From the NCBI GenBank assembly GCA_016199675.1, contig JACQGE010000004.1:1-34503 (forward strand): a DNA stretch of 34,503 bases, given 5' to 3'. The position numbers and the translations under genes were made by a program. Below the pieces are notes generated by a model, which was not told the DNA's origin, ran no database searches, and saw nothing but the letters and a program-made list of their open reading frames with translations. Of the stretch, positions 1 to 7,362 are shown in pieces (the first letter of the stretch is position 1; each line of letters opens with the position of its first letter). Source of the stretch: Acidobacteriota bacterium. GTDB taxonomy: Bacteria > Acidobacteriota > Terriglobia > 2-12-FULL-54-10.

Positions 1-37
1 AATCCGCAGGTCCCAGGTTCGAGCCCTGGTCGGGGAG
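1..37 (+). tRNA. tRNA gene, 3' half (truncated by window start)
   Basis: The first bases fold as the 3' half of a tRNA. There is an anticodon-stem 3' strand TCCGC, a 5-nt variable loop AGGTC, a T-arm with stem CCAGG/CCTGG around TTCGAGC, then a 7-nt acceptor strand TCGGGGA and discriminator G. CCA is not fully encoded (CC is followed by G). The anticodon lies outside the window, so the isotype cannot be read. tRNA 3' ends are common integration sites, and accessory genes start directly after this one. Confidence 0.85.
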
Positions 38-256
38 CCGTCTAGGTGCAAAGCTGACCCCTCGATAGATCACCGCGCCTTACCGTCAATCGCCCGGCCA
101 AGTCGTTGTCACTGCCTCGCATTTGCACGAGGCCGGAACAAATCGAATCCGACTCCAGCGGTAGTGGTGGTGAAAATGGAATTAACCCGGTGACCCGCTG
201 AGCAAGCCGTCGTCAATTGCTGCTCGTCGCACTCGTGGCTGAAGGCCTCGCCGATC

Positions 257-352
257 CCTTGCAATACCCATAAGCGGCGAGTAGGCTTTGCTGCTAGGGG
301 AGGTTTCAATCCACGTATCCGTAGGCCCCCGTGTTACTCAAACGGGGGTGCC
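257..352 (+). ncRNA. Structured leader element, copy 1
   Basis: This roughly 95-nt element recurs at 2750-2843. Hairpin A pairs 273-278 with 290-295 around the 11-nt loop GAGTAGGCTTT. Hairpin B pairs 326-332 (CCCCCGT) with 342-348 (ACGGGGG). Between them lies a conserved GGGGAGGTTT segment and a GTATCCGTAGGC block. Two hairpin-A pairs change on both sides between copies (C275-G293 to G-C, C278-G290 to A-T), which supports an RNA or folded-DNA structure. The element ends about 20 nt before the ParB-like start codon, so a cis-regulatory leader is the simplest reading. A recombination-site role is also possible. I do not recognise it as a named riboswitch. Confidence 0.55.
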
Positions 353-372
353 GATTGTTGCAGGGAGGCAAC

Positions 373-1704
373 ATGAAGGAATTCAAGACTAGAAAGCTGC
401 GTCTGCAGGACATCTACCTCGACAATGAGAACGCGCGGCACGAACCGATTGACAGCGAGCCCGAGATTATTGCCGAGCTTTTGTCGAAGGGGAAAGTGAA
501 GGCCCTCGCGGCCCACATTGCGAAAACCGAGGCCACAAGCCCATTGGACCGGGTCGGAGTGTTTCCGCATCCAATAGTTAAAAGCGCTTTTGTTGCCGGC
601 GAGGGGAACCGTCGGCTTTGCGCTCTTAAGCTATTAAACGATCCGGACAAAGCGCCCGATTCACACCGCGCCTATTTCCGCAGTTTATCTAATTCGATGT
701 CGGCGAAGCCGAAAGAAATTGAAGCCGTAATTTTCGACGACCGAGCTGCGGTTAGGCCCTGGATAGAGTTGCGCCATGAGGGGCCGCAGAACGGCGTCGG
801 CACCGTCAGCTGGGACCCGAGGGCGAAGGCTCGTCACAATCGAGGTGCTGCAAAGCCGACAAATCCCAATCTACTCGCGGTGTCCGTCGCTGAGTACGCC
901 CATAAGCGCGGACTGATTACGAAATCTGAGCATGACGGCTTAAATGTGACCACCCTCACAAGGTATTTGAGCAACCCCACCTTCCGAAATGTCTTCGGCC
1001 TCGCCTCGCCCAAGGAGCTTTCCATCGTCGTCGATCAAGCCGAATTCGACTCCGCCATTGGACGATTCCTGAAGGACTCGCTCAAGGGTGAAGACGGCGG
1101 GGTCAATTCGCGGAGCAATGCCACTCAGCGAACAAAATATGCGCGCAGACTACAAAAAGAAAAGGTCGCTCCGACTACGTTTTTTGAGGACCCCGTTCCG
1201 CTCGACCCAGCGACAGGAAGTGGGCCGCAGTCCCGTGGCAAAGCTCCTGGAAGAAGGAATAGCAGCAACCCAGACCATCGGCGTCATGTAATCCAGCCGC
1301 CTTTCGCAGCAAAAATAACGAACAAGGTGCTGGCTCGAATTTACTTCGAGCTACGTGAGGTGGATTGTCAGAGCCACCCGCTGGCTGCTGCTTGTCTTCT
1401 CCGTGCAATGATTGAGGTGCTGATAAAGCTTTTTTGTAAACAAGAGGGCATCGGCACCAATGGGATCAAGGTGAACGTCCTCTGCGGGAAGGTCTGCGAC
1501 AAGCTGCTGGCGGACGACCCTACGCTAAGAAAACAGCGCCTTAAGCCCATGCGCATAATGGCAAACGACGAACACGGGCTTGCATCTCACGACACCTTGA
1601 GTTCGTTTATTCACGGCGGCTCTATTCCAGACGGGCGGTACATCAATAGGACGTGGGATTCGATTGAAGATTGTATTGGGCTGATACTGAGCAAGCTTAA
1701 ATAG
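373..1704 (+). CDS. ParB/Srx-fold domain protein (443 aa)
   Basis: The N-terminal third resembles the ParB/sulfiredoxin fold: a DIYLDNENAR opening and a GEGNRRLCAL box at residues 76-85, matching the phosphate-binding motif of ParB-like nucleases/NTPases. The middle is basic. The last 120 residues are helical and of unknown family. The start at 373 has a GGGAGG ribosome site 6 nt upstream, better than the in-frame GTG at 331, which lies inside the leader hairpin. The D12 methyltransferase follows 58 nt later on the same strand. ParB-fold proteins occur in plasmid partition, DNA modification and antiphage cassettes. The companions here favour the last, but substrate and activity are unknown. 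Confidence 0.7.
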   Translation: MKEFKTRKLRLQDIYLDNENARHEPIDSEPEIIAELLSKGKVKALAAHIAKTEATSPLDRVGVFPHPIVKSAFVAGEGNRRLCALKLLNDPDKAPDSHRAYFRSLSNSMSAKPKEIEAVIFDDRAAVRPWIELRHEGPQNGVGTVSWDPRAKARHNRGAAKPTNPNLLAVSVAEYAHKRGLITKSEHDGLNVTTLTRYLSNPTFRNVFGLASPKELSIVVDQAEFDSAIGRFLKDSLKGEDGGVNSRSNATQRTKYARRLQKEKVAPTTFFEDPVPLDPATGSGPQSRGKAPGRRNSSNPDHRRHVIQPPFAAKITNKVLARIYFELREVDCQSHPLAAACLLRAMIEVLIKLFCKQEGIGTNGIKVNVLCGKVCDKLLADDPTLRKQRLKPMRIMANDEHGLASHDTLSSFIHGGSIPDGRYINRTWDSIEDCIGLILSKLK

Positions 1705-1762
1705 TTCTGGCCAAGTGTCCCGCGGTCGGCTACGATCGACGCACCAATGAGCGCTCGTCTCC

Positions 1763-2665
1763 ATGCCCGTCACTGACTCCCCTCTCCGATATCCCGGGGG
1801 AAAGAGCCAGCTTGCCCCCCTAGTCATCGATATCCTGCGCTCGAACAGGTTGCTTTATGGCATCTATGTTGAGCCCTTCGCAGGCGGCTCTGGACTTGCG
1901 TTGAAGCTGCTCCTCAACAGCCTTGTGAGCGAGATATACATAAACGACATCGACCGCTCGATCTACGCCCTGTGGCATAGCGTGCTCAATTCGACCGATG
2001 AGCTGTGCGCACGCGTGGGAAAAGCCAAGGTCCACATAACTGAATGGCGCAGGCAACGGGCTGTCCAGGACGCTCGATATTCCACATTGCTGGACCTGGG
2101 GTTCTCGACCCTGTTCATGAATAGGACAAATCACTCAGGCATTATCCGTGGAGGCGTGATAGGCGGTTTCGATCAAAATGGGCCATACAAAATTGATTGT
2201 CGATTCCGCAAAGGGGAATTGATAAGAAAAATAGAACGGATTTCTAAGTACAAGCCAGGGATACACCTTAGCCGAATGGATGCACTTCAATTCCTGACCA
2301 AGGTAGTTGCCAAGAAGGTCCAAGGACCAGCGCTGGTGAACCTCGACCCTCCTTACATAAGAAAGGGACCCGAGCTTTATCAGAATCACTACACGATGGA
2401 CGACCATGCCCGCCTTGCTAAGGCGGTCCGAGGGATCAAGCAATACTGGATGGTGACCTACGATGACACGCCTGAGGCAAGAGCCCTATATGTTGATTTC
2501 CCGTCGTTCACGCAGGAACTGAAGTACACCGCCCAGATTAAGAGGGTCGGCGTTGAACTGCTAGTCCTAGACCCGAGGCTTGATCTGCCGAGATCATTGA
2601 GCCAAGTTCAGCGCTTGGCGGCCTGCAAAGGGAAGGCCCGCGGAGAGGGTAGGCGGGATCTGTGA
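1763..2665 (+). CDS. D12-class (Dam-like) DNA adenine N6-methyltransferase
   Basis: This 300-aa protein has the hallmarks of D12/Dam-family enzymes, which transfer a methyl group from SAM to adenine N6. They are RYPGGKSQL near the N-terminus, the SAM-binding motif EPFAGGSGL at about residues 33-41, and catalytic NLDPPY at about 193-198. Length is normal for the family. The target sequence cannot be inferred. No separate restriction endonuclease lies alongside, but the downstream ATPase has a nuclease-like C-terminal domain, so the methyltransferase may protect self DNA in a composite defence cassette. An orphan methylase is the alternative. No clear ribosome site precedes the ATG. Confidence 0.9.
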   Translation: MPVTDSPLRYPGGKSQLAPLVIDILRSNRLLYGIYVEPFAGGSGLALKLLLNSLVSEIYINDIDRSIYALWHSVLNSTDELCARVGKAKVHITEWRRQRAVQDARYSTLLDLGFSTLFMNRTNHSGIIRGGVIGGFDQNGPYKIDCRFRKGELIRKIERISKYKPGIHLSRMDALQFLTKVVAKKVQGPALVNLDPPYIRKGPELYQNHYTMDDHARLAKAVRGIKQYWMVTYDDTPEARALYVDFPSFTQELKYTAQIKRVGVELLVLDPRLDLPRSLSQVQRLAACKGKARGEGRRDL

Positions 2666-2749
2666 CTTGACTCTTATTGCTTGGCTTTGAGCGTAATTTG
2701 CAATTCCCATTGGTGCCCATTTCTGCTCGCGTCGGGGACCCGCACCCTT

Positions 2750-2843
2750 CCTTGCAATACCCATAACGGGAGAGTAGGCTTTTCTCCTTGGGGAGGTTTT
2801 CTGTCCATGTATCCGTAGGCCCCCGTGTTACCTCATCGGGGCC
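2750..2843 (+). ncRNA. Structured leader element, copy 2
   Basis: This is the second copy of the 257-352 element. CCTTGCAATACCCATAA, GAGTAGGCTTT, GGGGAGGTTT, GTATCCGTAGGCCCCCGTGT and TTAC are conserved. Hairpin A (2766-2771 with 2783-2788) keeps five of six pairs despite changed bases, with one C-C mismatch. Hairpin B pairs 2818-2823 with 2838-2843. It ends about 35 nt before the ATPase start. Changes cluster in stems and keep pairing, while loop sequences stay fixed. The two copies also bracket the ParB/methyltransferase pair as direct repeats. Confidence 0.55.
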
Positions 2844-2877
2844 ATACTTGGCGCTAACGAGCCGCTATCCCAGTGCT

Positions 2878-5049
2878 ATGACAACAATAACCTTCACCAG
2901 GCCTAACCTACTTGGAATTCTGGCGGCGGAATCAGACCGTGAAATGCTTAATAAGGCATTTCTCGAAACTCCAGACTACCGCACTCTCATCGAGACCTCA
3001 GATCGGATTGTAGTAGTCGGTAGGCGCGGCACTGGAAAGAGCGCGCTGGCAATTGCATTAGAGAAGTATTGGCGCAATGTAGAACGCACCAAGCTATTGA
3101 AGCTTACGCCGGAGGAACATCATGTAATCGGTGCCCGCCCGCTAATTCAGCTGTTCGGAGGTTCCTTTTCAAGAATTCGAGCGGGTTCCAAATTGCTTTG
3201 GCGTTACTCCCTAATGATGGAGGCTGCCCATGCGCTCGCCCCGCGGTTTTCGTTCTCGCATACAAAAGAGTACGAACTCCTGAAGGCGCCTATCGAAACG
3301 TGGCTACGCCGCGGCCCCACAATTCCCGACCGCTTTACAAGACTACTGAAAGACGCTGTGGACCCAAGTCGCTCCCCAGAGGAACGGATTGGGGATCTAC
3401 CAATTAAGCTCGATCTCACAAAGATCGAAACTGCGCTCGCATCTGCCTGCAAACAAACTAACGAATGCGTTGTTTTCCTAATCGACCGACTAGACGAAGG
3501 GTACGAACCTGACGATATTGGCATTGGCTTGGTAGATGGATTGGTTCAAGCAGCAATAGACCTCAAGGATCGCCTTCCGGGCGTCAGATCCATTGTCTTT
3601 TTGCGCGATAACATATTCCGAGCCGTTCAGGCGCGTGATCCTGACTACACGCGGAACATAGAAGGACACGTACTGCGCTTACACTGGGATCCACCCGACC
3701 TACTTGATTTTGCAGCCAACCGACTCAAGATTGCCCTCTCCATTCACGAGGAGTCCTCTCAAAAGGTATGGAACCTCTGCACTACAGAGGACCTTAAAGG
3801 CATGCCGGGGTTTCTGAAATGCCTTCAGCTCACACTTTACCGACCACGTGACTTGATGGCCCTACTCAATGACGCGTTCTATCTCGCAGGAAAGCAAGGG
3901 CAGATGCACCTTTCGTTACCGCACATTGACGGCACCGCTAAGGCAATATCCGAAAATAGACTCCGCGATCTGCAAAAGGAATACGAGGCTATTATCCCCG
4001 GCTTAGAAGAATACATCGGCGCATTTAAGGGGATGCCACCAGAGCTCGGGATTGCAGAAATCACACCATTCCTGGAACAGACACTCGCGAAGGGCTCAGA
4101 GAATTCACTAATACAGCAGGATTTTCTCATTCTAGATGATGCAAAAACGCTAACTCGCGCCCTTTTCACCATCGGCTTTCTCGGCGCACAGGACACTCTA
4201 ACCGGATCCTTTGTCTTCTCCCACGATGGTCGTACGCCTGATCGCGAATTCAATAGCGGTGACAAAATCTTGATCCATCCGTGTTATCGAATGGCACTCA
4301 ACTGTGCGAAAACGCACCTGGAGCCAGGCGAAGCCGAAGAGATATTTGACGAATACGATATTGAAGTCTCGTCTGAAACTCCAGCAATTCGAAATGCGAA
4401 GATCAGCCAACTGATCCAGCAACTTGAGCAGATCCCCATAGGCAATGATGGGGATGGACTTTTTGAGGTGTGGTGTCATAAGGCTATAAGGATATGTTTT
4501 GCAAAAGGGCTCAGAAACGTAGAAATTAAGCCGAATAAGCAAGCCAATACCCGCCGCGACGTTGTAGCACTCAATCTCGGAGAGGGGAACTTTTGGAACC
4601 GAATTCTGCAGGATTACGGCGCACGTCAGGTTATTTTTGAGATTAAGAACTATCAAGATTTGAAAGCCGATGACTACTACCAAGTGCTTTCATACCTGAC
4701 AGGGGAATATGGGAGACTGGCCTTTGTCGTCACCCGTGATGACACCGTTGACCTATATTCAAAGAGAGATGTCGAGTGGGTACGCAGTTTGCATGCAGAG
4801 CATAAAGTATTAATCGTTAAACTTACCGGCAAGTATTTCTCAAAGTTGCTCTACAAACTTCGGAACCCACAGCGTCACGACGAAATGAACGACGCTCTGC
4901 ACAAAATCCTAAATACCTACACAAGGCTCTATCTGGCAGGCCAAACCAAAACCGAGGCCCGCGAGGAAAAACGTCACCGGCGCAAACATCAAAGAGCACG
5001 GAAAGCTTCGAAGCCGACGAACCCGCTATTAGGAAGAAAGGTCCGCTGA
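2878..5049 (+). CDS. P-loop ATPase with C-terminal PD-(D/E)xK-like nuclease domain (723 aa)
   Basis: Residues 48-55 (GRRGTGKS) are a Walker A motif. VVFLIDRLDEG at about 197-207 is a Walker B-type strand, and FLRDNIF follows as in KAP/Sll1717-like STAND ATPases. The last 200 residues carry RRDVVALN and, about 30 residues later, VIFEIKNY. That spacing of an acidic residue and E-x-K suits a PD-(D/E)xK nuclease fold. Such ATPase-nuclease fusions often act as sensors or effectors in antiphage systems. The ATG at 2878 is preferred over the upstream GTG at 2788 because the ATPase-like sequence begins just after it, although no strong ribosome site is visible. It has its own leader element copy and so may be transcribed separately from the ParB/methyltransferase genes. 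Confidence 0.75.
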   Translation: MTTITFTRPNLLGILAAESDREMLNKAFLETPDYRTLIETSDRIVVVGRRGTGKSALAIALEKYWRNVERTKLLKLTPEEHHVIGARPLIQLFGGSFSRIRAGSKLLWRYSLMMEAAHALAPRFSFSHTKEYELLKAPIETWLRRGPTIPDRFTRLLKDAVDPSRSPEERIGDLPIKLDLTKIETALASACKQTNECVVFLIDRLDEGYEPDDIGIGLVDGLVQAAIDLKDRLPGVRSIVFLRDNIFRAVQARDPDYTRNIEGHVLRLHWDPPDLLDFAANRLKIALSIHEESSQKVWNLCTTEDLKGMPGFLKCLQLTLYRPRDLMALLNDAFYLAGKQGQMHLSLPHIDGTAKAISENRLRDLQKEYEAIIPGLEEYIGAFKGMPPELGIAEITPFLEQTLAKGSENSLIQQDFLILDDAKTLTRALFTIGFLGAQDTLTGSFVFSHDGRTPDREFNSGDKILIHPCYRMALNCAKTHLEPGEAEEIFDEYDIEVSSETPAIRNAKISQLIQQLEQIPIGNDGDGLFEVWCHKAIRICFAKGLRNVEIKPNKQANTRRDVVALNLGEGNFWNRILQDYGARQVIFEIKNYQDLKADDYYQVLSYLTGEYGRLAFVVTRDDTVDLYSKRDVEWVRSLHAEHKVLIVKLTGKYFSKLLYKLRNPQRHDEMNDALHKILNTYTRLYLAGQTKTEAREEKRHRRKHQRARKASKPTNPLLGRKVR

Positions 5050-5090
5050 GAACGTAGGGAAAACGTAGTTCGGCGAGTCTTGCCGAGCGT

Positions 5091-5456
5091 CTACGAGTGA
5101 GGGCGGGCCGTTGATACCGCTAAATAGGGCGTAATTAACAACTGAATATCGTCCGAGCAGTACCGGCCGCTTGTCCGGTCGTGGACTGTCGCGTAGAGCA
5201 GTTGCGCCGCGGCCAGGCTTAGTGCCGCGACCTCGGCCTTGCTGAAGTCCTCATCCGCCGTTAGCCAAGTGAGAGCGTGGAGCACCCGCACCAGCAGCCT
5301 GCTTTCGACCGTCGCCGGCGAATGCCGTATTCGGTCCAGAATCGCCCGTAGCGGATCGTGCAGCTCGATTTCGGTGGCGATGGCGGTACGCCCCCGCACC
5401 CGATCGGCCACCTCAAAGATGAAGCCGGCAAGGCTGAGTTTTTCAGGGCTATTCAT
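5091..5456 (-). CDS. Hypothetical protein, partner of XRE regulator (121 aa)
   Basis: This small, mostly helical protein without recognised motifs is translated directly after the XRE gene through a 1-nt TAATG overlap at 5456. Tight coupling to a DNA-binding protein is typical of toxin-antitoxin or regulator-partner pairs. The residues give no family assignment. Confidence 0.6.
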   Translation of the reverse strand: MNSPEKLSLAGFIFEVADRVRGRTAIATEIELHDPLRAILDRIRHSPATVESRLLVRVLHALTWLTADEDFSKAEVAALSLAAAQLLYATVHDRTSGRYCSDDIQLLITPYLAVSTARPHS

Positions 5457-5725
5457 TATCTCGACCGCGCCCGCTTGATCGGCCGCAGCTCAATTCGGTC
5501 GGCGATCTCGTGCAGCAGCCCGACGGCATCGACCCCGATCGCCTTCGCCACGTGCAGAAATTCAATGATGTCCAGCCGCCGCTCGCCGTTCTCATACTTC
5601 GAGACGAAGGACTGGGGCCGCTTGAGGCGTCGGGCCAATTCCTCCTGGGTCATTCCCGAATCCTTCCGCGCCTGGCGCATCCGGGCCAGGAATTCCTGGT
5701 ATTGCCTGAGATAGGTGGTCTTCAA
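5456..5725 (-). CDS. XRE-family helix-turn-helix regulator (89 aa)
   Basis: Residues 15-60 form a clear XRE/Cro-type HTH: ARKDSGMTQEELARRLKRPQ, then FVSKYENGERRLD. It is the first gene of a two-gene minus-strand unit with the 121-aa partner. An AT-rich palindrome at 5764-5790 lies about 40 nt upstream of its start, between it and the divergent lipoprotein gene. It probably represses its own unit, and it may also affect the lipoprotein gene. Confidence 0.88.
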   Translation of the reverse strand: MKTTYLRQYQEFLARMRQARKDSGMTQEELARRLKRPQSFVSKYENGERRLDIIEFLHVAKAIGVDAVGLLHEIADRIELRPIKRARSR

Positions 5726-5763
5726 AGGAGCAGCCGACCATTGGGGTAGCTGCCCTTCTTAAA

Positions 5764-5793
5764 CCTATTTTCGGATTATCCCAAAATAGGATA
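5764..5793. promoter_or_regulatory. Palindromic operator candidate in divergent intergenic region
   Basis: CCTATTTT (5764-5771) and AAAATAGG (5783-5790) are perfect 8-bp inverted arms around an 11-nt centre. The right part also reads TATCC-N7-GGATA (5777-5793), close to the TATCC-N8-GGATA half-site pattern known for HipB-type XRE antitoxins. The position between the XRE gene and the divergent lipoprotein gene fits an autoregulatory operator. Confidence 0.55.
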
Positions 5794-5829
5794 TTATGGT
5801 CAGCCCACGGTCCTTCAGGGAGGGAGGTC

Positions 5830-6630
5830 ATGGCTAGAGCTAGAACGGCTATTGCGGCACCGGCAGCAAGAAGCGCCGCGAACTCACGACTGCGCATGCT
5901 CCTTTGGGGCTTCCTGGGCATGCACTATCCGACCATGGTCGGCACCACCTTCAGGGCTCTTTCGCGCCTCGCTCACAGCGGAATGGGCCTCCTGGTCGCC
6001 ATTACTACGCCCTTGGCGCTCGGGGGATGCATTGCAGCGCTTCCCTTGATCGGCGCAGAGGTCGCGGCTCTTGGCTTCACAGGGTTCAAAATCGTTCAGA
6101 CGACGACGGGAGGGTCCTTCGAAATTGCGGTGGACGTGAGCAAACTGTCGAACGAGCAAAAGGCGCACATAAGGGCCATCAAGAGTCTAGCCGTATGGCC
6201 GGAACGACGAGGCGGCTCAGTGTCGCTGGCGGAGGCCCTGGCGGAAGCCAAGAAATTCGCGGTCATACCCCCGGCGCGCGTGGCAGCGGTATTGAAGAAG
6301 CTCGAACTTGCAGACGATCTGAAAGCGATGACCGCAACGGAGACGAAAGACACATTTGCCAAAGTGTGCGACGCAACCGGTGCCGACGCCGTCATTGCCA
6401 CCAAGAGTACGGCGGTAACGAGAAACATGAGTATATGGTCATTCGAGCGCGCCAACATCACTATGGAATTTCTCACGTCCATCTACGCGAAGAACAGCAA
6501 TGCGTATATCGCGGCGATCCCGGTGACCATCAAGGTACTGGTCGGCGAGGCGAAACAGCCCAGCAACGACGAGATTTTGAATGGGGCGAATGCCGAATTG
6601 GCCAAGAATATTCTGGCGCTGGCGCGTTAG
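5830..6630 (+). CDS. Predicted lipoprotein (266 aa)
   Basis: A hydrophobic stretch LLVAITTPLALGGC ends in a lipobox with Cys67, so the mature protein is probably lipid-anchored. The ATG at 5830 has an AGGGAGG ribosome site close upstream but gives a long, basic 66-residue leader. ATG 5920 (residue 31) would give a more ordinary signal peptide. The mature part ends in YIAAIPVTIKVLVGEAK...NAELAKNILALAR and has no recognised catalytic motif. It resembles small periplasmic lipoproteins that form surface or LpoB/CsgG-like assemblies only in general character. Two small membrane proteins follow. Confidence 0.7.
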   Translation: MARARTAIAAPAARSAANSRLRMLLWGFLGMHYPTMVGTTFRALSRLAHSGMGLLVAITTPLALGGCIAALPLIGAEVAALGFTGFKIVQTTTGGSFEIAVDVSKLSNEQKAHIRAIKSLAVWPERRGGSVSLAEALAEAKKFAVIPPARVAAVLKKLELADDLKAMTATETKDTFAKVCDATGADAVIATKSTAVTRNMSIWSFERANITMEFLTSIYAKNSNAYIAAIPVTIKVLVGEAKQPSNDEILNGANAELAKNILALAR

Positions 6631-6768
6631 CCAGGACGCGAAACGAAAGAACCCATGCGGATTGCAACGCCCCTCCGAGGCGTCGCAATCCTTTTTGGGT
6701 GGCTGGCATATGTTTCTGCCGGAGGAGATAGGCCATTTGATATTCCGGCTATTACCCAGGGAGGCTAT

Positions 6769-7008
6769 ATGAACGGCGTATTGAAATCTGCAATCATTAT
6801 TTTGATAGCGTCTGGCATCGCAACAGTATGGGGCTATCAGTATAGGCAGAGCCATGCTGTGGAAGGCGCCATGGGAATGTTTTTTGGGGGAGTCTCGCAG
6901 ACCTATGTAATCGCTGGATGGGCATTGGGGCTCGGCATCCTCGGATTCCTGATCGGCATCGGTGTATTGGTCGCAGGCTTGCTTAAGGCCGGGAACGGAC
7001 CCAAATGA
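6769..7008 (+). CDS. Small inner-membrane protein (79 aa)
   Basis: It starts at ATG 6769 with AGGGAGG 5 nt upstream; an in-frame extension to 6655 lacks this. There are two hydrophobic helices: residues 5-20 (VLKSAIIILIASGIATV) and 43-70 (VIAGWALGLGILGFLIGIGVLVAG). Its stop overlaps the next start by 4 nt (ATGA), so the two genes are translationally coupled. Function is unknown. Confidence 0.65.
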   Translation: MNGVLKSAIIILIASGIATVWGYQYRQSHAVEGAMGMFFGGVSQTYVIAGWALGLGILGFLIGIGVLVAGLLKAGNGPK

Positions 7009-7256
7009 TCCGTGCAGAGTTCATACTCATCGGGTGCATCCTTGTTGTTCTCGGCATAATCATTTCGAGCATCGGATACGACAAGATCCAACCAACGATG
7101 CTTGAAAATGTTGTGTCATTCGCCGAGAAGGTTTCCGGGCAAGTAGCGCCCGACGAATTACACCAGTCAAAAACATCCGGCTACCTTCTTTTAGCGCTTG
7201 GAGGCGGTTCGGTTGTTACGGGACTCGGATTCATTCTCCGCAGCCGCAAGAAGTAG
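7005..7256 (+). CDS. Small two-helix membrane protein, DUF3185-like (83 aa)
   Basis: Two transmembrane helices (residues 5-24 and about 59-78) flank a polar central segment with VAPDELHQSKTSGYLLLALGG. The layout matches DUF3185-type proteins, with an N-terminal helix ending IGYD and a C-terminal helix ending in RSRKK. It overlaps the previous membrane protein by ATGA. Role unknown. Confidence 0.65.
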   Translation: MIRAEFILIGCILVVLGIIISSIGYDKIQPTMLENVVSFAEKVSGQVAPDELHQSKTSGYLLLALGGGSVVTGLGFILRSRKK

Positions 7257-7362
7257 CGTTGACAGGCGTGGCTTTTCCGCAGAGCCCCAATCCGACGGTC
7301 AACTGGACCTGCGCGAGAGGCCGCGGTATCAACTGGGTCAGGGAGCGAAGAGTATCGAATAT

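Noticed and set aside
109-309. 66-codon minus-strand frame after the tRNA
   Set aside because: Overlaps the structured repeat element and has no protein-like features.
257-2843. Repeat pair as integron attC sites
   Set aside because: The expected RYYYAAC/GTTRRRY core sites are not present and no integron integrase is visible, though a cassette-like flanking is noted.
5904-6731. 275-codon plus-strand frame overlapping the lipoprotein gene
   Set aside because: Arg/His/Gly-rich low-complexity translation in a shifted frame; the lipoprotein frame has signal, lipobox and ribosome site.
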